Under the pieces are notes generated by a model. It saw nothing but the letters and a program-made list of their open reading frames with translations, had not been told where the DNA came from and did no database searches. From positions 2,975,019 through 3,039,018 of the forward strand of contig NZ_CP088930.1 of the NCBI RefSeq assembly GCF_027594825.1: a stretch of DNA of 64,000 nt, written 5' to 3'. A program made the translations under genes and the position numbers. This stretch comes from Serratia liquefaciens. GTDB taxonomy: Bacteria; Pseudomonadota; Gammaproteobacteria; Enterobacterales; Enterobacteriaceae. Of this stretch, positions 39,337-50,226 are shown piece after piece (positions within the stretch are counted from its first letter, which is position 1; each line of letters opens with the position of its first letter).

Positions 39337-40776
39337 TCATGGTGGCATCAACGGACCAGCATCAGGCTTTGCCGACCTGGCCGGCGACCAGCCGTCCCTG
39401 ATGGAAGGTGGCCGTGCGCGCCGGCAGGCGTGCCACCGCTTCGGCAGAGCAACTGGCGTTGACCAGCACAAACTCGGCGTTGTCTCCGGCCTGCGGCCAA
39501 ACCCGTTGGCCTGCGGCCAAACCCGTTGGCCTTTGTCGTTCAGCGGCAGCACGCCACCGGTCGAGATTGCCATGGCACGGGAGAGGTGGAATTCGTCGGA
39601 GCCGCGGTAAAGTTGGGCGTAAAGATTGGCCTTTTCCAGAATGTCGCCGCTGCCGAACGGTGACCAATGGTCGATCACGCTGTCGGTTCCGGTCATCACA
39701 AATACCCCTTTCTCACTGAGCTGCGGCAGCGGCATCATCAGCCCGCCAATCGGCACCGTAGAGGCGATGGTGATTTGCTGCGCCGCCAGCCGGCTAGCGG
39801 TTTCCTCCAGTTCATTCGGGTTCAGCACGGTCAGGGCAAACGCATGGCTGATGGTGACTTTACCGCGCAGCGCCGGGTTCTTTTCTACGGTGGCGATCAT
39901 GTAGTTGATTGCCGCAACCCCGGCGGGGCTGGTCTCATGCAGGTGGATATCGACGCCTTTGCCGGTGTCGAGCGCAATCTGGAACATCGCGTCCAGCGAC
40001 TTCTCCATGGCACCGTCGACGTTGGTCGGATCCAGTCCGCCGACGTATTGCACCCCCATCTGCATGGCTTCGCGCATCAAGCCGTCGACTTTGGAATGCA
40101 GCAGGCCATGTTGCGGGAAGGCGACGATTTCACAGCTGAAATCCGCCCGGTGGTTTTCCAGCGCGCGTTGCAGGTGTTCCAGGCTTTTCAACCCGCTGAC
40201 CGGATCGATATTGCAGTGGCTGCGCGCCACGGTGCTGCCCTTGGATTGCAGCAAGGCGATCAGGTTTTCCGCACGCTGCTGCGAGGTGGGCAACAGCTTG
40301 GGGATCAAGGTCTGTTCGAGCGCGATCATGTCCATGATGGTTTTGCCCTGGCGTGGGCGCGGTGCCTGCCATGGGCCGCTGTAGAAGGTTTTATCCAGAT
40401 GGATATGCATATCGCGAAATGCCGGCAGCAGCAGTTGGCCCTGTGCCTGATAGCGCGCTACGCCGGCGGGGGGCGTTGCCTCTTTCGGGTGAAGGGCAGC
40501 AATTTTGCCGTCTTTGATTTCAAGTTGATACAGCGCGGTGCGGGTGCCGATCACCGTCTCGCCATCGTATTCGAAACTTTCTTCAAGTCGGACGTCGCTG
40601 AGCCAGTAATGGCTGTCGGTCAGGGTCATGGGTGTGCTCTCTGGTATACATGCGCTGCTCGTTGGCGCGGCGGCTTGCGCCACGCCCCCCGTCAGGCCAA
40701 TGACTGCACAGGCGGTGGTGAGCTTGCCGGTTTGGCTGAGGAAAGCTCTGCGGCTTTGTTGTTGGTTTTTTTCCAC
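39337..40776 (-). pseudogene. Tat-exported amidohydrolase (cytosine deaminase-like), C-terminus frameshifted
   Basis: The 479-codon frame starts at GTG 40776 (AAGGA seven bases upstream) with a twin-arginine signal (SRRAFLSQTGKLTTACAV). The metal site of amidohydrolases is intact: DMHIHLDKTF (HxH), RSHCNIDPV, DIHLHETSP, and TGTDSVIDHW. Near the end a 20-bp direct duplication (39488-39527) shifts the frame. Deleting one copy restores the reading GDNAEFVLVNASCS to VAGQVGKA, ending at 39362. Only about the last 40 residues are replaced, so activity may persist, but a lesion is clear. Confidence 0.82.
39488..39527. repeat. 20-bp perfect tandem duplication inside the amidohydrolase gene
   Basis: GGCCTGCGGCCAAACCCGTT occurs twice in direct succession. 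The unit length is not a multiple of three, so it changes the reading frame. Loss of one copy would repair the gene. Confidence 0.95.
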
Positions 40777-40894
40777 GTTCAATTCCTTAATCCAGAGGTG
40801 AGGTGCGTCAAAAGACAGCCACCAATTTAGGAGAGGAGCACGCGGGTTGGCAGCGACATTTGCCACTGGCGACTATTCGATTTCGCAATGATAA

Positions 40895-40918
40895 GGGGGC
40901 GTTGTTTCGCCCCCGGGT
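40895..40918 (-). terminator. Hairpin after xylB
   Basis: gggggcg / cgccccc with a 6-nt loop (40895-40914) lies just past the xylB stop on the minus strand and is followed by TTATC. The T run is short. Confidence 0.6.
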
Positions 40919-40919
40919 T

Positions 40920-42371
40920 TTACATCAGCGGCAACAGGCGCGTATAGAGTTCACGGAAGGTGCTGCGCTGTGCGGCGTACGCCTGGTGGTGCTCGGCATC
41001 GGGAGTGTGTATCTGCTCCAGCGGCAGCTCAGGCATCAGTTCGCCCAGTGGGCGCTGCGGGTTCAGGGCAATCTGAGCCAACCGAGCCGCCCCCAGCGCC
41101 GGGCCAACGTCGCCGCCGGTACGGTATTCCAGCCGCTGGCCGCTGATATCCGCCAACATTTGCCGCCAGAAGGGACTGCGCGCGCCGCCGCCAATCAGGG
41201 TGATACTGGACGGCTGCAGACCGCTGGCGTGCAGCACGTCCATGCCGTCCGCCAGGGCGAAACCAACGCCTTCCAGCACGGCGCGCGCCAGGTCGGTTGG
41301 CCCATGTTGGTGAGTCAGGCCCCAGAAGGCGCCTTTGGCGTTAGGGTTGTTGTGCGGCGTACGTTCGCCGGACAGATAGGGCAGGAACCACAGCGGCGCT
41401 GCCGGCGGCGGCGCCTGTTCGACGTTGCGCAGCAGGGTAGCGACGTCATTGACGTTGGTCAGTTTGCACACCCAGTCCAGACAGGAGGCGGCGCTGAGCG
41501 TGACCGACATCAGGTGCCAGGTGTCGGGCAACGCATGACAGAAGCTGTGTACCGCGCTGGCCGGGTTGCTGAGAAAGCCGTCGCTGACGGCAAAATAAAC
41601 GCCGGAGGTACCGAGTGACAACATCGCCTGTCCCGCCTGATACAGACCCACGCCGATCGCCCCGGCGGCATTATCACCGCCGCCGGCCACCACCGGCACT
41701 GGCGACATGCCCCAACGTTTGGCCAGTTCAATAGGGGTCTGGCCGGTGATCTGATTGCCCTCGAACAGCCGTGGCATCTGGCGGTGCGTCAGGCCGCAAG
41801 CCGCCAGCATCTCCTCGCTCCAGTCGCGCTGCGCCACGTTCAGCCAGCCGGTTCCTGCGGCGTCCGACATGTCGCTGGCGAAGTCGCCGGTGAGGCACCA
41901 GCGCAGGTAATCCTTGGGCAGCAGCACCTTGTCTATGTGGTTGAACAGCTCGGGTTCATGCTGCTGTACCCACAGCAGTTTGGGGGCGGTGAAGCCCGGC
42001 ATCATCAGGTTGCCGGTGATCTTGCGCGATTGCGGCACCGCCTGTTCCAGCGCCAGACACTGCGCAGCGCTTCTGCCGTCGTTCCACAAGATGGCCGGCC
42101 GCAGCACCTGTTGACGTGCATCCAACAGCGTGGCGCCGTGCATCTGACCGCTGAGCCCAATGGCTTTTACCTGCTGCAGGCTGTGTTGCTTGCCCAGCGC
42201 CAGCATCGCGCGGTCGGTGGCGTGCCACCAGTCCTGCGGGGCCTGTTCTGACCATAGGGGATGAGGACGGGAAATGGGCAGCGATTCACCGTGGCTGGCG
42301 AGCAATTGGCCCTGCTCGCTGAGCAAAATGACTTTTACGCCGGAAGTGCCGAGATCGATGCCGATATACAT
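40920..42371 (-). CDS. xylB: Xylulokinase
   Basis: A 483-residue FGGY-family kinase that phosphorylates D-xylulose to xylulose 5-phosphate. MYIGIDLGTSGVKVILL holds the phosphate-1 loop; QDWW, GLSGQMHGATLLD and LSGERTPHNNPNAKG are xylulokinase blocks. It follows xylA by 46 bp in the same direction and forms the xylAB operon. Confidence 0.98.
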   Translation of the reverse strand: MYIGIDLGTSGVKVILLSEQGQLLASHGESLPISRPHPLWSEQAPQDWWHATDRAMLALGKQHSLQQVKAIGLSGQMHGATLLDARQQVLRPAILWNDGRSAAQCLALEQAVPQSRKITGNLMMPGFTAPKLLWVQQHEPELFNHIDKVLLPKDYLRWCLTGDFASDMSDAAGTGWLNVAQRDWSEEMLAACGLTHRQMPRLFEGNQITGQTPIELAKRWGMSPVPVVAGGGDNAAGAIGVGLYQAGQAMLSLGTSGVYFAVSDGFLSNPASAVHSFCHALPDTWHLMSVTLSAASCLDWVCKLTNVNDVATLLRNVEQAPPPAAPLWFLPYLSGERTPHNNPNAKGAFWGLTHQHGPTDLARAVLEGVGFALADGMDVLHASGLQPSSITLIGGGARSPFWRQMLADISGQRLEYRTGGDVGPALGAARLAQIALNPQRPLGELMPELPLEQIHTPDAEHHQAYAAQRSTFRELYTRLLPLM

Positions 42372-42417
42372 GGTCGAAGATCCTTAAAGGCGCGGCGAAG
42401 CGCCGCGCGGGAGTCAG

Positions 42418-43737
42418 TTAGCCGAACAGATAGCGGTTCATCAGGTTCTCGAGCTGTTCCTGACGGCCGCTGACGTGCTGCGGCGCCAGTGCATGGCCTT
42501 CAGCGTACTGCGCCAAGGCTTCGAGCGACAGTTTGCCCTGCAAAATTTGCTGGCCCAATTCACCATTCCAGCCGGCATAGCGTTTCGCTACCTGCTGATG
42601 CAGCTGGCCGTCGGTCACCATTTTTGCCGCGACCTTCAACGCCAGCGCCATGGTATCCATGGCGCCAATATGACCATAGAACAGATCGTATTTGTCGGTG
42701 CTTTGGCGGCGGACTTTGGCATCGAAGTTCAACCCGCCGGTGGTGAACCCCCCGGCTTTGAGAATTTCGAACATCACCAGCGCGTTCTCTTCTACGCTGA
42801 TCGGGAATTGGTCGGTATCCCAGCCCAGCTGCGGGTCGCCCCGGTTGGCGTCGACAGAGCCGAAAATGCCCAGCGCAATGGCGGTGGCGATTTCATGGTG
42901 GAACGAATGGCCTGCCAGCGTGGCGTGGTTGGCTTCGATATTCACCTTGATCTCTTTTTCCAGGCTGAACTGCTTCAGGAAACCATAGACGGTGGCGACA
43001 TCGTAGTCGTACTGGTGTTTGGTCGGTTCCTGCGGTTTAGGCTCAATCAGCAGGGTGCCCTGGAAACCGGTTTTGTGCTTATGCTCCACCACCATCTGCA
43101 TAAAGCGGCCAATTTGCTCGCGTTCCTGGCGCAGATCGGTATTGAGCAAGGTCTCGTAGCCTTCACGCCCACCCCACAGCACGTAGTTTTCGCCGCCCAG
43201 ACGTTGGGTGGCGTTCATGGCGGTAAACACCTGGGTGGCCGCCCAGCTGAAGATCTCCGGATCCGGATTGGTGGCGGCACCGGCACCGTAACGCGGATGG
43301 GTAAAGCAGTTGGCGGTGCCCCACAGCAGTTTCACGCCGCTGCTGTGCTGCTTTTCTTCCAGCACGTCGGTCATCACCGCAAAGTTGTGCAGATACTCTT
43401 TCAGCGAGGCACCTTCCGGTGAGACGTCTACGTCATGGAAGCAGTAGTAAGGTACGTTCAGCTTGTGGAAGAACTCGAACGCCACGTCGGCTTTGCGTTT
43501 GGCCAGCGCCAGCGCGTCGCCCGGCTGCTGCCAGGGACGATCGAAGGCGCCGACGCCGAACATGTCTGCGCCATTCCAGCAGAAGGTATGCCAGTAACAG
43601 GCGGCGAAACGCAGGTGTTCCGCCATGCGCTTGCCGAGCACCAGTTCATCCGGATTGTAATGATGGAAGGCCAGCGGATTATGACTGTTCGGCCCTTCAT
43701 AGCGCACTTGCTCAAGCTGATCAAAATAAGGTTGCAT
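42418..43737 (-). CDS. xylA: Xylose isomerase
   Basis: A 439-residue metal-dependent isomerase converting D-xylose to D-xylulose. The active-site His and Asp are in [29 protein letters not shown] and [17 protein letters not shown] give metal ligands. Length matches the enteric enzyme (440). First gene of xylAB, divergent from xylFGH across a 366-bp regulatory gap. Confidence 0.98.
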   Translation of the reverse strand: MQPYFDQLEQVRYEGPNSHNPLAFHHYNPDELVLGKRMAEHLRFAACYWHTFCWNGADMFGVGAFDRPWQQPGDALALAKRKADVAFEFFHKLNVPYYCFHDVDVSPEGASLKEYLHNFAVMTDVLEEKQHSSGVKLLWGTANCFTHPRYGAGAATNPDPEIFSWAATQVFTAMNATQRLGGENYVLWGGREGYETLLNTDLRQEREQIGRFMQMVVEHKHKTGFQGTLLIEPKPQEPTKHQYDYDVATVYGFLKQFSLEKEIKVNIEANHATLAGHSFHHEIATAIALGIFGSVDANRGDPQLGWDTDQFPISVEENALVMFEILKAGGFTTGGLNFDAKVRRQSTDKYDLFYGHIGAMDTMALALKVAAKMVTDGQLHQQVAKRYAGWNGELGQQILQGKLSLEALAQYAEGHALAPQHVSGRQEQLENLMNRYLFG

Positions 43738-44103
43738 TATCGACTCCTGGGTAGCAATGCCCGAGTTACGGGATGGCTTTATCTTCGGAGTTTGCTACCG
43801 GCGGCTCAATTACGTTATTTCACACTTAAATTCACAGAATTATTAAATGTGCGGTAGATCGCATAATAGGGTTATAACCGCTTTTTATTTAAGGCTTATT
43901 TCATTTTTATTTGTCGATGTGCTGTTTTACAGCGTGAAAGCATGACCGCCATCATAAAAATAACATTAAACCAAAAATCGTAACTGGCCGGTAAAAATCA
44001 GTAATTGCCGAAGCATAAATAAGCGACAACAATCTGCTCGAAGCTGCGTAATCGGCCTATTTAAATTGCCTTCCTTATGCTTTAAATAACAAAGGTATAT
44101 AAG
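43738..44103. promoter_or_regulatory. xylA/xylF divergent control region
   Basis: This AT-rich 366-bp gap separates xylAB and xylFGH. TGTGCGGTAGATCGCA at 43847-43862 fits the CRP pattern TGTGA-N6-TCACA with two changes. In E. coli a shared CRP site and two XylR sites activate both operons. I could not mark XylR direct repeats with confidence. No gene is seen here. Confidence 0.6.
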
Positions 44104-45099
44104 ATGAAATTTAAACCTGTGTTCCTTTCGGTCTGCGCGCTGCTGGCGCTGGCCAGCCAACCGGCGTTCAGCAAAGAAGTCAAAATCGGTATGGCGATCG
44201 ACGACCTGCGCCTGGAGCGCTGGCAAAAAGACCGCGACATCTTCGTCAGCAAAGCCAAGTCGCTGGGGGCAGACGTGTTTGTCCAATCCGCCAACGGCAA
44301 TGAAGAAACCCAAATGGCGCAGATCGAAAACATGATCAACCGCGGCGTCGACGTGCTGGTGATTATTCCTTATAACGGCCAGGTGCTGAGCAACGTCATC
44401 AGCGAAGCCAAACGGGAAGGCATTAAGGTCCTGGCTTACGATCGCATGATCAACAACGCCGACATCGATTTCTACATCTCCTTCGATAATGAAAAGGTTG
44501 GCGAGTTGCAGGCGCAAAGCCTGGTGCAGCGGGTGCCGCAGGGCAATTATTTCCTGATGGGCGGTTCGCCGGTGGATAACAACGCCAAGCTGTTCCGCCA
44601 GGGACAGATGAAGGTGCTGCAACCGCTGATCGACGGCGGGAAAATCAAGGTGGTGGGCGATCAGTGGGTTGATGGATGGCTGCCGGAAAACGCATTGAAA
44701 ATCATGGAAAATGCGCTGACCGCCAACAATAACAAGATTGACGCGGTAGTGGCTTCTAACGATGCCACCGCCGGCGGCGCAATTCAGGCGCTTGCCGCAC
44801 AGGGCCTGGCGGGCAAAGTGGCCATTTCCGGGCAGGACGCCGACCTGGCGGCGGTGAAGCGCATCGTCGCCGGCACCCAGACCATGACGGTCTATAAGCC
44901 AATCAGCAAACTGGCCGATGAGGCTGCGGGCATTGCCGTGCAGCTGGGCAAGGGCGAACAGCCGAAAACCAACGCCAGCTTAAATAACGGCAGCAAAGAA
45001 GTGCCCTCCTGGTTATTAACGCCGATCCCGGTGGATAAAGCGAATATTGACAGCACCATTATTGCCGACGGTTTCCACAAAAAAGCCGACATTCAATAA
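44104..45099 (+). CDS. xylF: D-xylose-binding periplasmic protein
   Basis: A 331-residue ABC receptor. The signal peptide ([20 protein letters not shown], cleaved after AFS at about 23) precedes [20 protein letters not shown]. The type I sugar-binding fold shows [12 protein letters not shown] and [22 protein letters not shown] stands eight bases before the ATG. It delivers xylose to XylGH, encoded next. Confidence 0.98.
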   Translation: MKFKPVFLSVCALLALASQPAFSKEVKIGMAIDDLRLERWQKDRDIFVSKAKSLGADVFVQSANGNEETQMAQIENMINRGVDVLVIIPYNGQVLSNVISEAKREGIKVLAYDRMINNADIDFYISFDNEKVGELQAQSLVQRVPQGNYFLMGGSPVDNNAKLFRQGQMKVLQPLIDGGKIKVVGDQWVDGWLPENALKIMENALTANNNKIDAVVASNDATAGGAIQALAAQGLAGKVAISGQDADLAAVKRIVAGTQTMTVYKPISKLADEAAGIAVQLGKGEQPKTNASLNNGSKEVPSWLLTPIPVDKANIDSTIIADGFHKKADIQ

Positions 45100-45128
45100 T
45101 TCCGAAAGCCGGTAATGTGGAGGGAATA

Positions 45129-46670
45129 ATGCCCAACCTATTAGAAATGAAAAATATTACCATGCAGTTCGGTGCGGTTAAGGCGGTGGATAATGTCAGC
45201 CTGAAACTGGAAGCTGGCCAGGTATTATCGCTGTGTGGTGAGAACGGTTCGGGAAAATCCACCCTGATGAAAGTGCTGTGCGGAATATATCCGCACGGCA
45301 GTTATCAGGGAGATATTTATTTCTCTGACGATTTATTGGCGGCGAAAAATATCCGCGACACCGAGCAGAAAGGCATTGCCATCATTCACCAGGAGCTGGC
45401 GCTGGTAAAGCAGATGACGGTGCTGGAAAACATGTTTCTCGGCAATGAATGGCGCCGCTACGGGGTGATGGATTATGACGCCATGTACCTGCGTTGCCGA
45501 CGCATGCTGGCGCAGGTCAAACTGGAGGTTGATCCCAATACGCCGATTGGCGAACTCGGGTTGGGGCAGCAGCAGCTGGTGGAGATCGCCAAGGCGCTGA
45601 ACAAACAGGTTCGGCTGCTGGTATTGGATGAACCTACGGCTTCGCTGACGGAAAGTGAAACCGCTACGCTGCTGGCGATCATCGGGGATCTGCGCGATCA
45701 CGGTATTGCCTGTATTTATATTTCGCACAAGTTGAACGAGGTGAAGGCGATCTCGGATCTGATCTGCGTGATCCGCGATGGCAAGCATATCGGCACCGGT
45801 TCGGCGGCGGCGATGAGTGAGGACGACATTATCGCCATGATGGTGGGGCGAGAGCTGACCGAGCTGTATCCGCAACAACAGCATGAGATAGGCGAGGTGA
45901 TCCTGCAGGTGGATAACCTGACCGCCTGGCATCCGGTAAACCGTCAGGTTCGCCGGGTGGACGATGTCTCCTTCAGCCTGCGGCGCGGCGAGATACTCGG
46001 CGTTGCCGGGCTGGTCGGCTCAGGGCGCACCGAAACCATGCAGTGCCTGTTCGGCGTCTACCCCGGTCGTTGGCAGGGCAGCATTACCCTCCATGGCCAG
46101 CCGGCCACCATCAACAACTGCCGTCAGGCGATGCGCTACGGCATTGCCATGGTGCCGGAAGACCGCAAGCGTGATGGCATCGTCCCCGTGATGGGCGTCG
46201 GGGCCAATATGACGCTGGCGGCGCTGAGTGATTTCAGCGGCATGTTGACGGTGATCGACGACGCACGCGAACAGGCAACCATCCGCCAGTCGCTGGCGCA
46301 GCTGAGGGTGAAAACCTCCTCGCCAGAACTGGCTATCGCCCGCTTGAGCGGGGGCAATCAACAAAAAGCGATTCTGGCCAAGTGTCTGCTGCTGAAGCCG
46401 AAAATCCTGATCCTGGATGAGCCGACGCGCGGCATCGACATCGGTGCAAAACAAGAAATCTATAAATTAATCAATCAACTGGTACAGCAGGGGATCGCGG
46501 TGATCGTGGTTTCTTCCGAGTTGCCGGAAGTGTTGGGATTAAGCGATCGGGTGTTGGTGATGCATCAGGGGCGCATCAAGGCTTCGTTGATCAACCGCGG
46601 TTTGACCCAGGAACAGGTGATGGAAGCCGCATTGAGGAGTGAAACAGATGTCGAAAAACACGCAGTCTGA
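45129..46670 (+). CDS. xylG: Xylose ABC transporter ATP-binding protein
   Basis: A 513-residue double ATPase. Domain 1 has Walker [10 protein letters not shown] and [15 protein letters not shown]; domain 2 has a degenerate Walker A (VGSGRTE), [15 protein letters not shown] and [15 protein letters not shown] 45129 with GGAGG five bases upstream gives exactly the E. coli length. The stop overlaps the xylH start region. Confidence 0.97.
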   Translation: MPNLLEMKNITMQFGAVKAVDNVSLKLEAGQVLSLCGENGSGKSTLMKVLCGIYPHGSYQGDIYFSDDLLAAKNIRDTEQKGIAIIHQELALVKQMTVLENMFLGNEWRRYGVMDYDAMYLRCRRMLAQVKLEVDPNTPIGELGLGQQQLVEIAKALNKQVRLLVLDEPTASLTESETATLLAIIGDLRDHGIACIYISHKLNEVKAISDLICVIRDGKHIGTGSAAAMSEDDIIAMMVGRELTELYPQQQHEIGEVILQVDNLTAWHPVNRQVRRVDDVSFSLRRGEILGVAGLVGSGRTETMQCLFGVYPGRWQGSITLHGQPATINNCRQAMRYGIAMVPEDRKRDGIVPVMGVGANMTLAALSDFSGMLTVIDDAREQATIRQSLAQLRVKTSSPELAIARLSGGNQQKAILAKCLLLKPKILILDEPTRGIDIGAKQEIYKLINQLVQQGIAVIVVSSELPEVLGLSDRVLVMHQGRIKASLINRGLTQEQVMEAALRSETDVEKHAV

Positions 46671-47832
46671 AGCGATGGTAGCGGCAAAGGTGGAGAAAAA
46701 AACGGCGGTGAAGCTGAAATCCATCAATTTGCAGGTGTTTGTCATGTTGGCGGCGATAGTCGTCATTATGCTGTTCTTTACCTTTACCACCGAAGGGGCC
46801 TATCTCAGCGCGCGTAATATCTCCAACCTGCTGCGTCAGACGGCGATCACCGGCATTTTGGCGGTCGGGATGGTGTTTGTGATCGTTTCGGCGGAAATCG
46901 ATCTGTCGGTCGGTTCGATGATGGGGCTGCTGGGCGGGGCGGCGGCGATTTTTGACGTCTGGTTCGGTTGGCCGCTGCCGCTGACCATCGTGGTGACGCT
47001 GGTGGCCGGTCTGCTGTTGGGGGCCTGGAACGGCTGGTGGGTTGCCTACCGCAAAGTCCCTTCGTTTATCGTCACTCTGGCGGGGATGTTGGCCTTTCGC
47101 GGCATCCTGATCGGTATTACCAATGGCACCACGGTGGCACCGACCAGCGGCGCCATGTCGCAAATCGGTCAGAGTTATTTGCCGGGCGGGCTGGGTTTCG
47201 GTATCGGCGCGGTGGGGCTGATGCTGTTTGTGGCCTGGCAATGGCGGCGGCGCAGCCGACGCGTACAGCTGGGCCTGCCGGTAGCCACGCCGACCGGTGA
47301 CGTAACCCGACAAAGCATTTTGGCGCTGCTGGTACTCGGCGCAATCTATTTGCTTAACGACTATCGCGGGGTGCCTACGCCGGTGCTGATCCTCACCGCG
47401 CTGATGCTGGCGGGGATATTTATGGCCACCCGCACCGCCTTTGGCCGTCGGATCTACGCCATCGGCGGCAATATTGACGCTGCGCGCCTGTCGGGCGTCA
47501 ACGTCGAGCGCACCAAACTGGCGGTGTTCGCTATCAACGGTCTGATGGTGGCGATTGCCGGTCTGATCCTCAGTTCGCGACTGGGTGCCGGTTCGCCTTC
47601 GGCAGGCAATATTGCCGAGCTGGACGCCATCGCTGCCTGCGTGATTGGCGGCACCAGCCTGGCCGGAGGCATAGGCAGCGTTGCCGGGGCGGTGATGGGG
47701 GCGTTTATTATGGCCTCGCTGGATAACGGCATGAGCATGTTGGACGTACCGACTTTCTGGCAGTACATCGTCAAGGGTGCCATTTTGCTGCTGGCGGTGT
47801 GGATGGATTCCGCCACCAAGCGCCGGGCATAA
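46648..47832 (+). CDS. xylH: Xylose ABC transporter permease
   Basis: A 394-residue inner membrane permease of the ribose/xylose type. [34 protein letters not shown] and [29 protein letters not shown] are family signatures. The ATG 46648 has GAGGAG eight bases upstream and lies inside the end of xylG, so translation is coupled; a GTG nine bases earlier is the alternative. Confidence 0.97.
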   Translation: MSKNTQSEAMVAAKVEKKTAVKLKSINLQVFVMLAAIVVIMLFFTFTTEGAYLSARNISNLLRQTAITGILAVGMVFVIVSAEIDLSVGSMMGLLGGAAAIFDVWFGWPLPLTIVVTLVAGLLLGAWNGWWVAYRKVPSFIVTLAGMLAFRGILIGITNGTTVAPTSGAMSQIGQSYLPGGLGFGIGAVGLMLFVAWQWRRRSRRVQLGLPVATPTGDVTRQSILALLVLGAIYLLNDYRGVPTPVLILTALMLAGIFMATRTAFGRRIYAIGGNIDAARLSGVNVERTKLAVFAINGLMVAIAGLILSSRLGAGSPSAGNIAELDAIAACVIGGTSLAGGIGSVAGAVMGAFIMASLDNGMSMLDVPTFWQYIVKGAILLLAVWMDSATKRRA

Positions 47833-47869
47833 GAATCGCGCCCGCGGTCACAGTTATGAGGTGATGCTT

Positions 47870-48000
47870 GCTGCTCTCGCAGAGAATACCCTGTAGCTTT
47901 CAAGTTGCGGCCAGGCGCCTCACTCGCCATCTCCAGACAGGGTAGGAGTGCTGCATGCTGCGCCCGCCTTAATCGGGGCGAATTTATTCGCCCCCTATCG
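47870..48000. repeat. Intergenic palindromic elements between xylH and xylR
   Basis: The 185-bp gap has a perfect 8-bp stem ggggcgaa/ttcgcccc with TTTA loop (47975-47994) and, before it, a TGCTGCATGCTGC core. The part near 47888-47945 (CTGTAGCTTTCAAGTTGCGG onward) looks like a dispersed intergenic repeat. It may weaken read-through from xylFGH into xylR. The family cannot be named from this window. Confidence 0.45.
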
Positions 48001-48017
48001 TCACTGGGGGTTACCGC

Positions 48018-49196
48018 ATGTTCGAAAAGCGCTTTCGCATTACGTTGCTGTTCAACGCCAATAAAGTGTACGACCGCCAGGTAGTCGAGGGCGTTGGTGA
48101 GTATTTGCAGGCTTCACAGTGCGATTGGGACATCTTTATCGAAGAGGATTTTCGCTGCCGTATCGACAACATCAAGGACTGGCTGGGCGATGGGGTGATT
48201 GCCGATTTCGACGACCGTGAAATCGAACATTTGCTGCATAACGTCAGGGTGCCGATCGTCGGCGTGGGCGGCTCTTATCATCGCGATGAGGATTACCCGC
48301 CGGTGCATTATATCGCCACGGATAATCAGGCGTTGGTAGAGGCGGCGTTCAGCCACCTGAAGGAAAAGGGCATTAATCGCTTTGCCTTCTACGGGTTGCC
48401 GAGTGAAGGTGGCAAACGTTGGGCGCAAGAGCGCGAACAGGCTTTCCGTCAGCGGGTGGCGCTGGAGCAGTATCAGGGCGTGGTCTATCAGGGCATGGCC
48501 ATTGCGCCGGAGAATTGGCAATACGCCCAGAACCGGCTGGCGGACTGGGTACAGACGCTGCCGCAGCAGACCGGCATCATCGCCGTGACCGATGCGCGGG
48601 CACGCCATCTGCTGCAGGTTTGCGAACATCTGGACATTGCGGTGCCCGAAAAGCTGTGCGTGATCGGCATCGACAATGAAGAGCTGACGCGCTACCTGTC
48701 GCGGGTGGCGCTGTCTTCCGTGGCGCAGGGCACCCGCCAGATGGGCTACCGTGCCGCCAAGCTGCTGCATCAGTTGCTCGACCGTCGTGAGCTGCCGCTG
48801 CAACGTATTCTGGTGCCGCCGGTAAAGGTGATCGAGCGCCGCTCCACCGACTTCCGTTCGCTGCGTGACCCGGCGGTGATCCAGGCCATGCATTATATTC
48901 GCCATCACGCCTGTAAGGGCATCAAGGTCGAACAGGTGCTCGATGCGGTAGGGCTGTCGCGTTCCAATCTTGAAAAGCGCTTCAGAGATGAAACCGGCGA
49001 AACCATCCACCATGTGATCCATCAGGAGAAGCTGGATCGGGCCTGTAACCTGCTGAAGGCCACTTCGTTGACCATCAACGAGATTTCGCAGATGTGCGGC
49101 TATCCCTCACTGCAGTATTTTTACTCGGTATTCAAGAAGGGCTACGACATGACGCCGAAAGATTATCGCGAGCGTTACGGTGAGGTCGGGTATTAG
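48018..49196 (+). CDS. xylR: Xylose operon activator XylR
   Basis: A 392-residue AraC-family activator, equal in length to E. coli XylR. Residues 1 to about 280 form a LacI-like periplasmic-binding fold that senses xylose. Residues about 285-392 hold the AraC double helix-turn-helix (KGIKVEQVLDAVGLSRSNLEKRF, INEISQMCGYPSLQYFYSVFKKG). It follows xylFGH in the same direction and activates both xyl operons. Confidence 0.97.
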   Translation: MFEKRFRITLLFNANKVYDRQVVEGVGEYLQASQCDWDIFIEEDFRCRIDNIKDWLGDGVIADFDDREIEHLLHNVRVPIVGVGGSYHRDEDYPPVHYIATDNQALVEAAFSHLKEKGINRFAFYGLPSEGGKRWAQEREQAFRQRVALEQYQGVVYQGMAIAPENWQYAQNRLADWVQTLPQQTGIIAVTDARARHLLQVCEHLDIAVPEKLCVIGIDNEELTRYLSRVALSSVAQGTRQMGYRAAKLLHQLLDRRELPLQRILVPPVKVIERRSTDFRSLRDPAVIQAMHYIRHHACKGIKVEQVLDAVGLSRSNLEKRFRDETGETIHHVIHQEKLDRACNLLKATSLTINEISQMCGYPSLQYFYSVFKKGYDMTPKDYRERYGEVGY

Positions 49197-49245
49197 GAGG
49201 TGTAGCCATAATGGCTACATACGTAGCGAATAAGGCTACACCCTT

Positions 49246-50100
49246 TCATACCAACCCGCAGAATGCCTTCAGCCGTTCGGCCAGTGCCGGGGTGGCGGCA
49301 GGGGCGCCGTCGCGGTAATACAACGCCAGTTCGATGCTGTCGATCGGCGGTAACCCTTCGGCGACGCCGAGCACCCGGTGGCGGGGCAAGCGGCAACTGG
49401 CCGGCAACAGCGTGACGCCCAACCCGGCGGCGGATGCCGCGGTGAGAGCAGCCAGACTGGCACTGCTGTAGCCGATACGCCAACGCTTGCCGAGGTTATC
49501 CAGCGCCTGGCACAGGTCATCGCGGTACAGGCCATTGAGCGGGAACACCGCCAGCGGAACCGGGGATTGTTCGATGGCCGGAAAAGCCAGGCTATCCAGC
49601 CACAGCAGCGGCTCCGGCCTGGCGGCGCGTGGGGGTTGGCTACGACGCTGTTTCACCAGGATCAGATCCAGCTCTTCACGGGCATAGGCGCTGTGCAGAT
49701 CGGCGCTCAGGCCGCTGGTGACGTCCAGCCGCAGGTGCGGATGCGCCCGGCTGAATTCCGCCAGCAGTTCCGTGGTCGGCGCCGCGAAATCCTCCGGCAT
49801 TCCCAGCCGCAGTACGCCGTCGCGCCAGATACCGGTCAGGGCGTCGTGCGCCTCTTCATTCAGCGCGATGATCCGCCGCGCATAGCTCAACAGTTTGACG
49901 CCTTCCTCGGTCAGCAACACCTGATGAGAGGAGCGCTCAAACAGCGGTTTACCGAGCATCTCTTCCAACCGGCGCACCTGCTGGCTGACGGTGGACTGCG
50001 ATAAAAATACCCGGTCCGCGGCGCGGGTGAAGCTACCGCTGTCGCACACGGCGACAAAGCTGAGCAATAACTGCGGATTGAACATCGGGTAGCGATTCAT
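49246..50100 (-). CDS. LysR-family transcriptional regulator
   Basis: A 284-residue LysR-type protein. The helix-turn-helix is at about residues 12-60 (SFTRAADRVFLSQSTVSQQVRRLEEMLGKPLF), followed by an effector domain. ATG 50100 or 50085 are possible starts. It is divergent from a CynX-type permease over a 126-bp gap with the usual LysR geometry, so it probably controls that gene. No effector can be inferred. Confidence 0.9.
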   Translation of the reverse strand: MNRYPMFNPQLLLSFVAVCDSGSFTRAADRVFLSQSTVSQQVRRLEEMLGKPLFERSSHQVLLTEEGVKLLSYARRIIALNEEAHDALTGIWRDGVLRLGMPEDFAAPTTELLAEFSRAHPHLRLDVTSGLSADLHSAYAREELDLILVKQRRSQPPRAARPEPLLWLDSLAFPAIEQSPVPLAVFPLNGLYRDDLCQALDNLGKRWRIGYSSASLAALTAASAAGLGVTLLPASCRLPRHRVLGVAEGLPPIDSIELALYYRDGAPAATPALAERLKAFCGLV

Positions 50101-50226
50101 TTTCCCACTGCTGGCTATTTTATTATTTAATTTCCCAATACTAGCGGCGTTGCCTAGAGTAATGCAACGCTGCGGCGTACAGGTTGTGACGCCGCACTCT
50201 TCACCCCGGAAGTTCAGGAATAGACC

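Noticed and set aside
39667..40830. Plus-strand frame of about 387 codons opposite the amidohydrolase
   Set aside because: Antisense shadow; the minus strand carries the metal-binding motifs of a known family.
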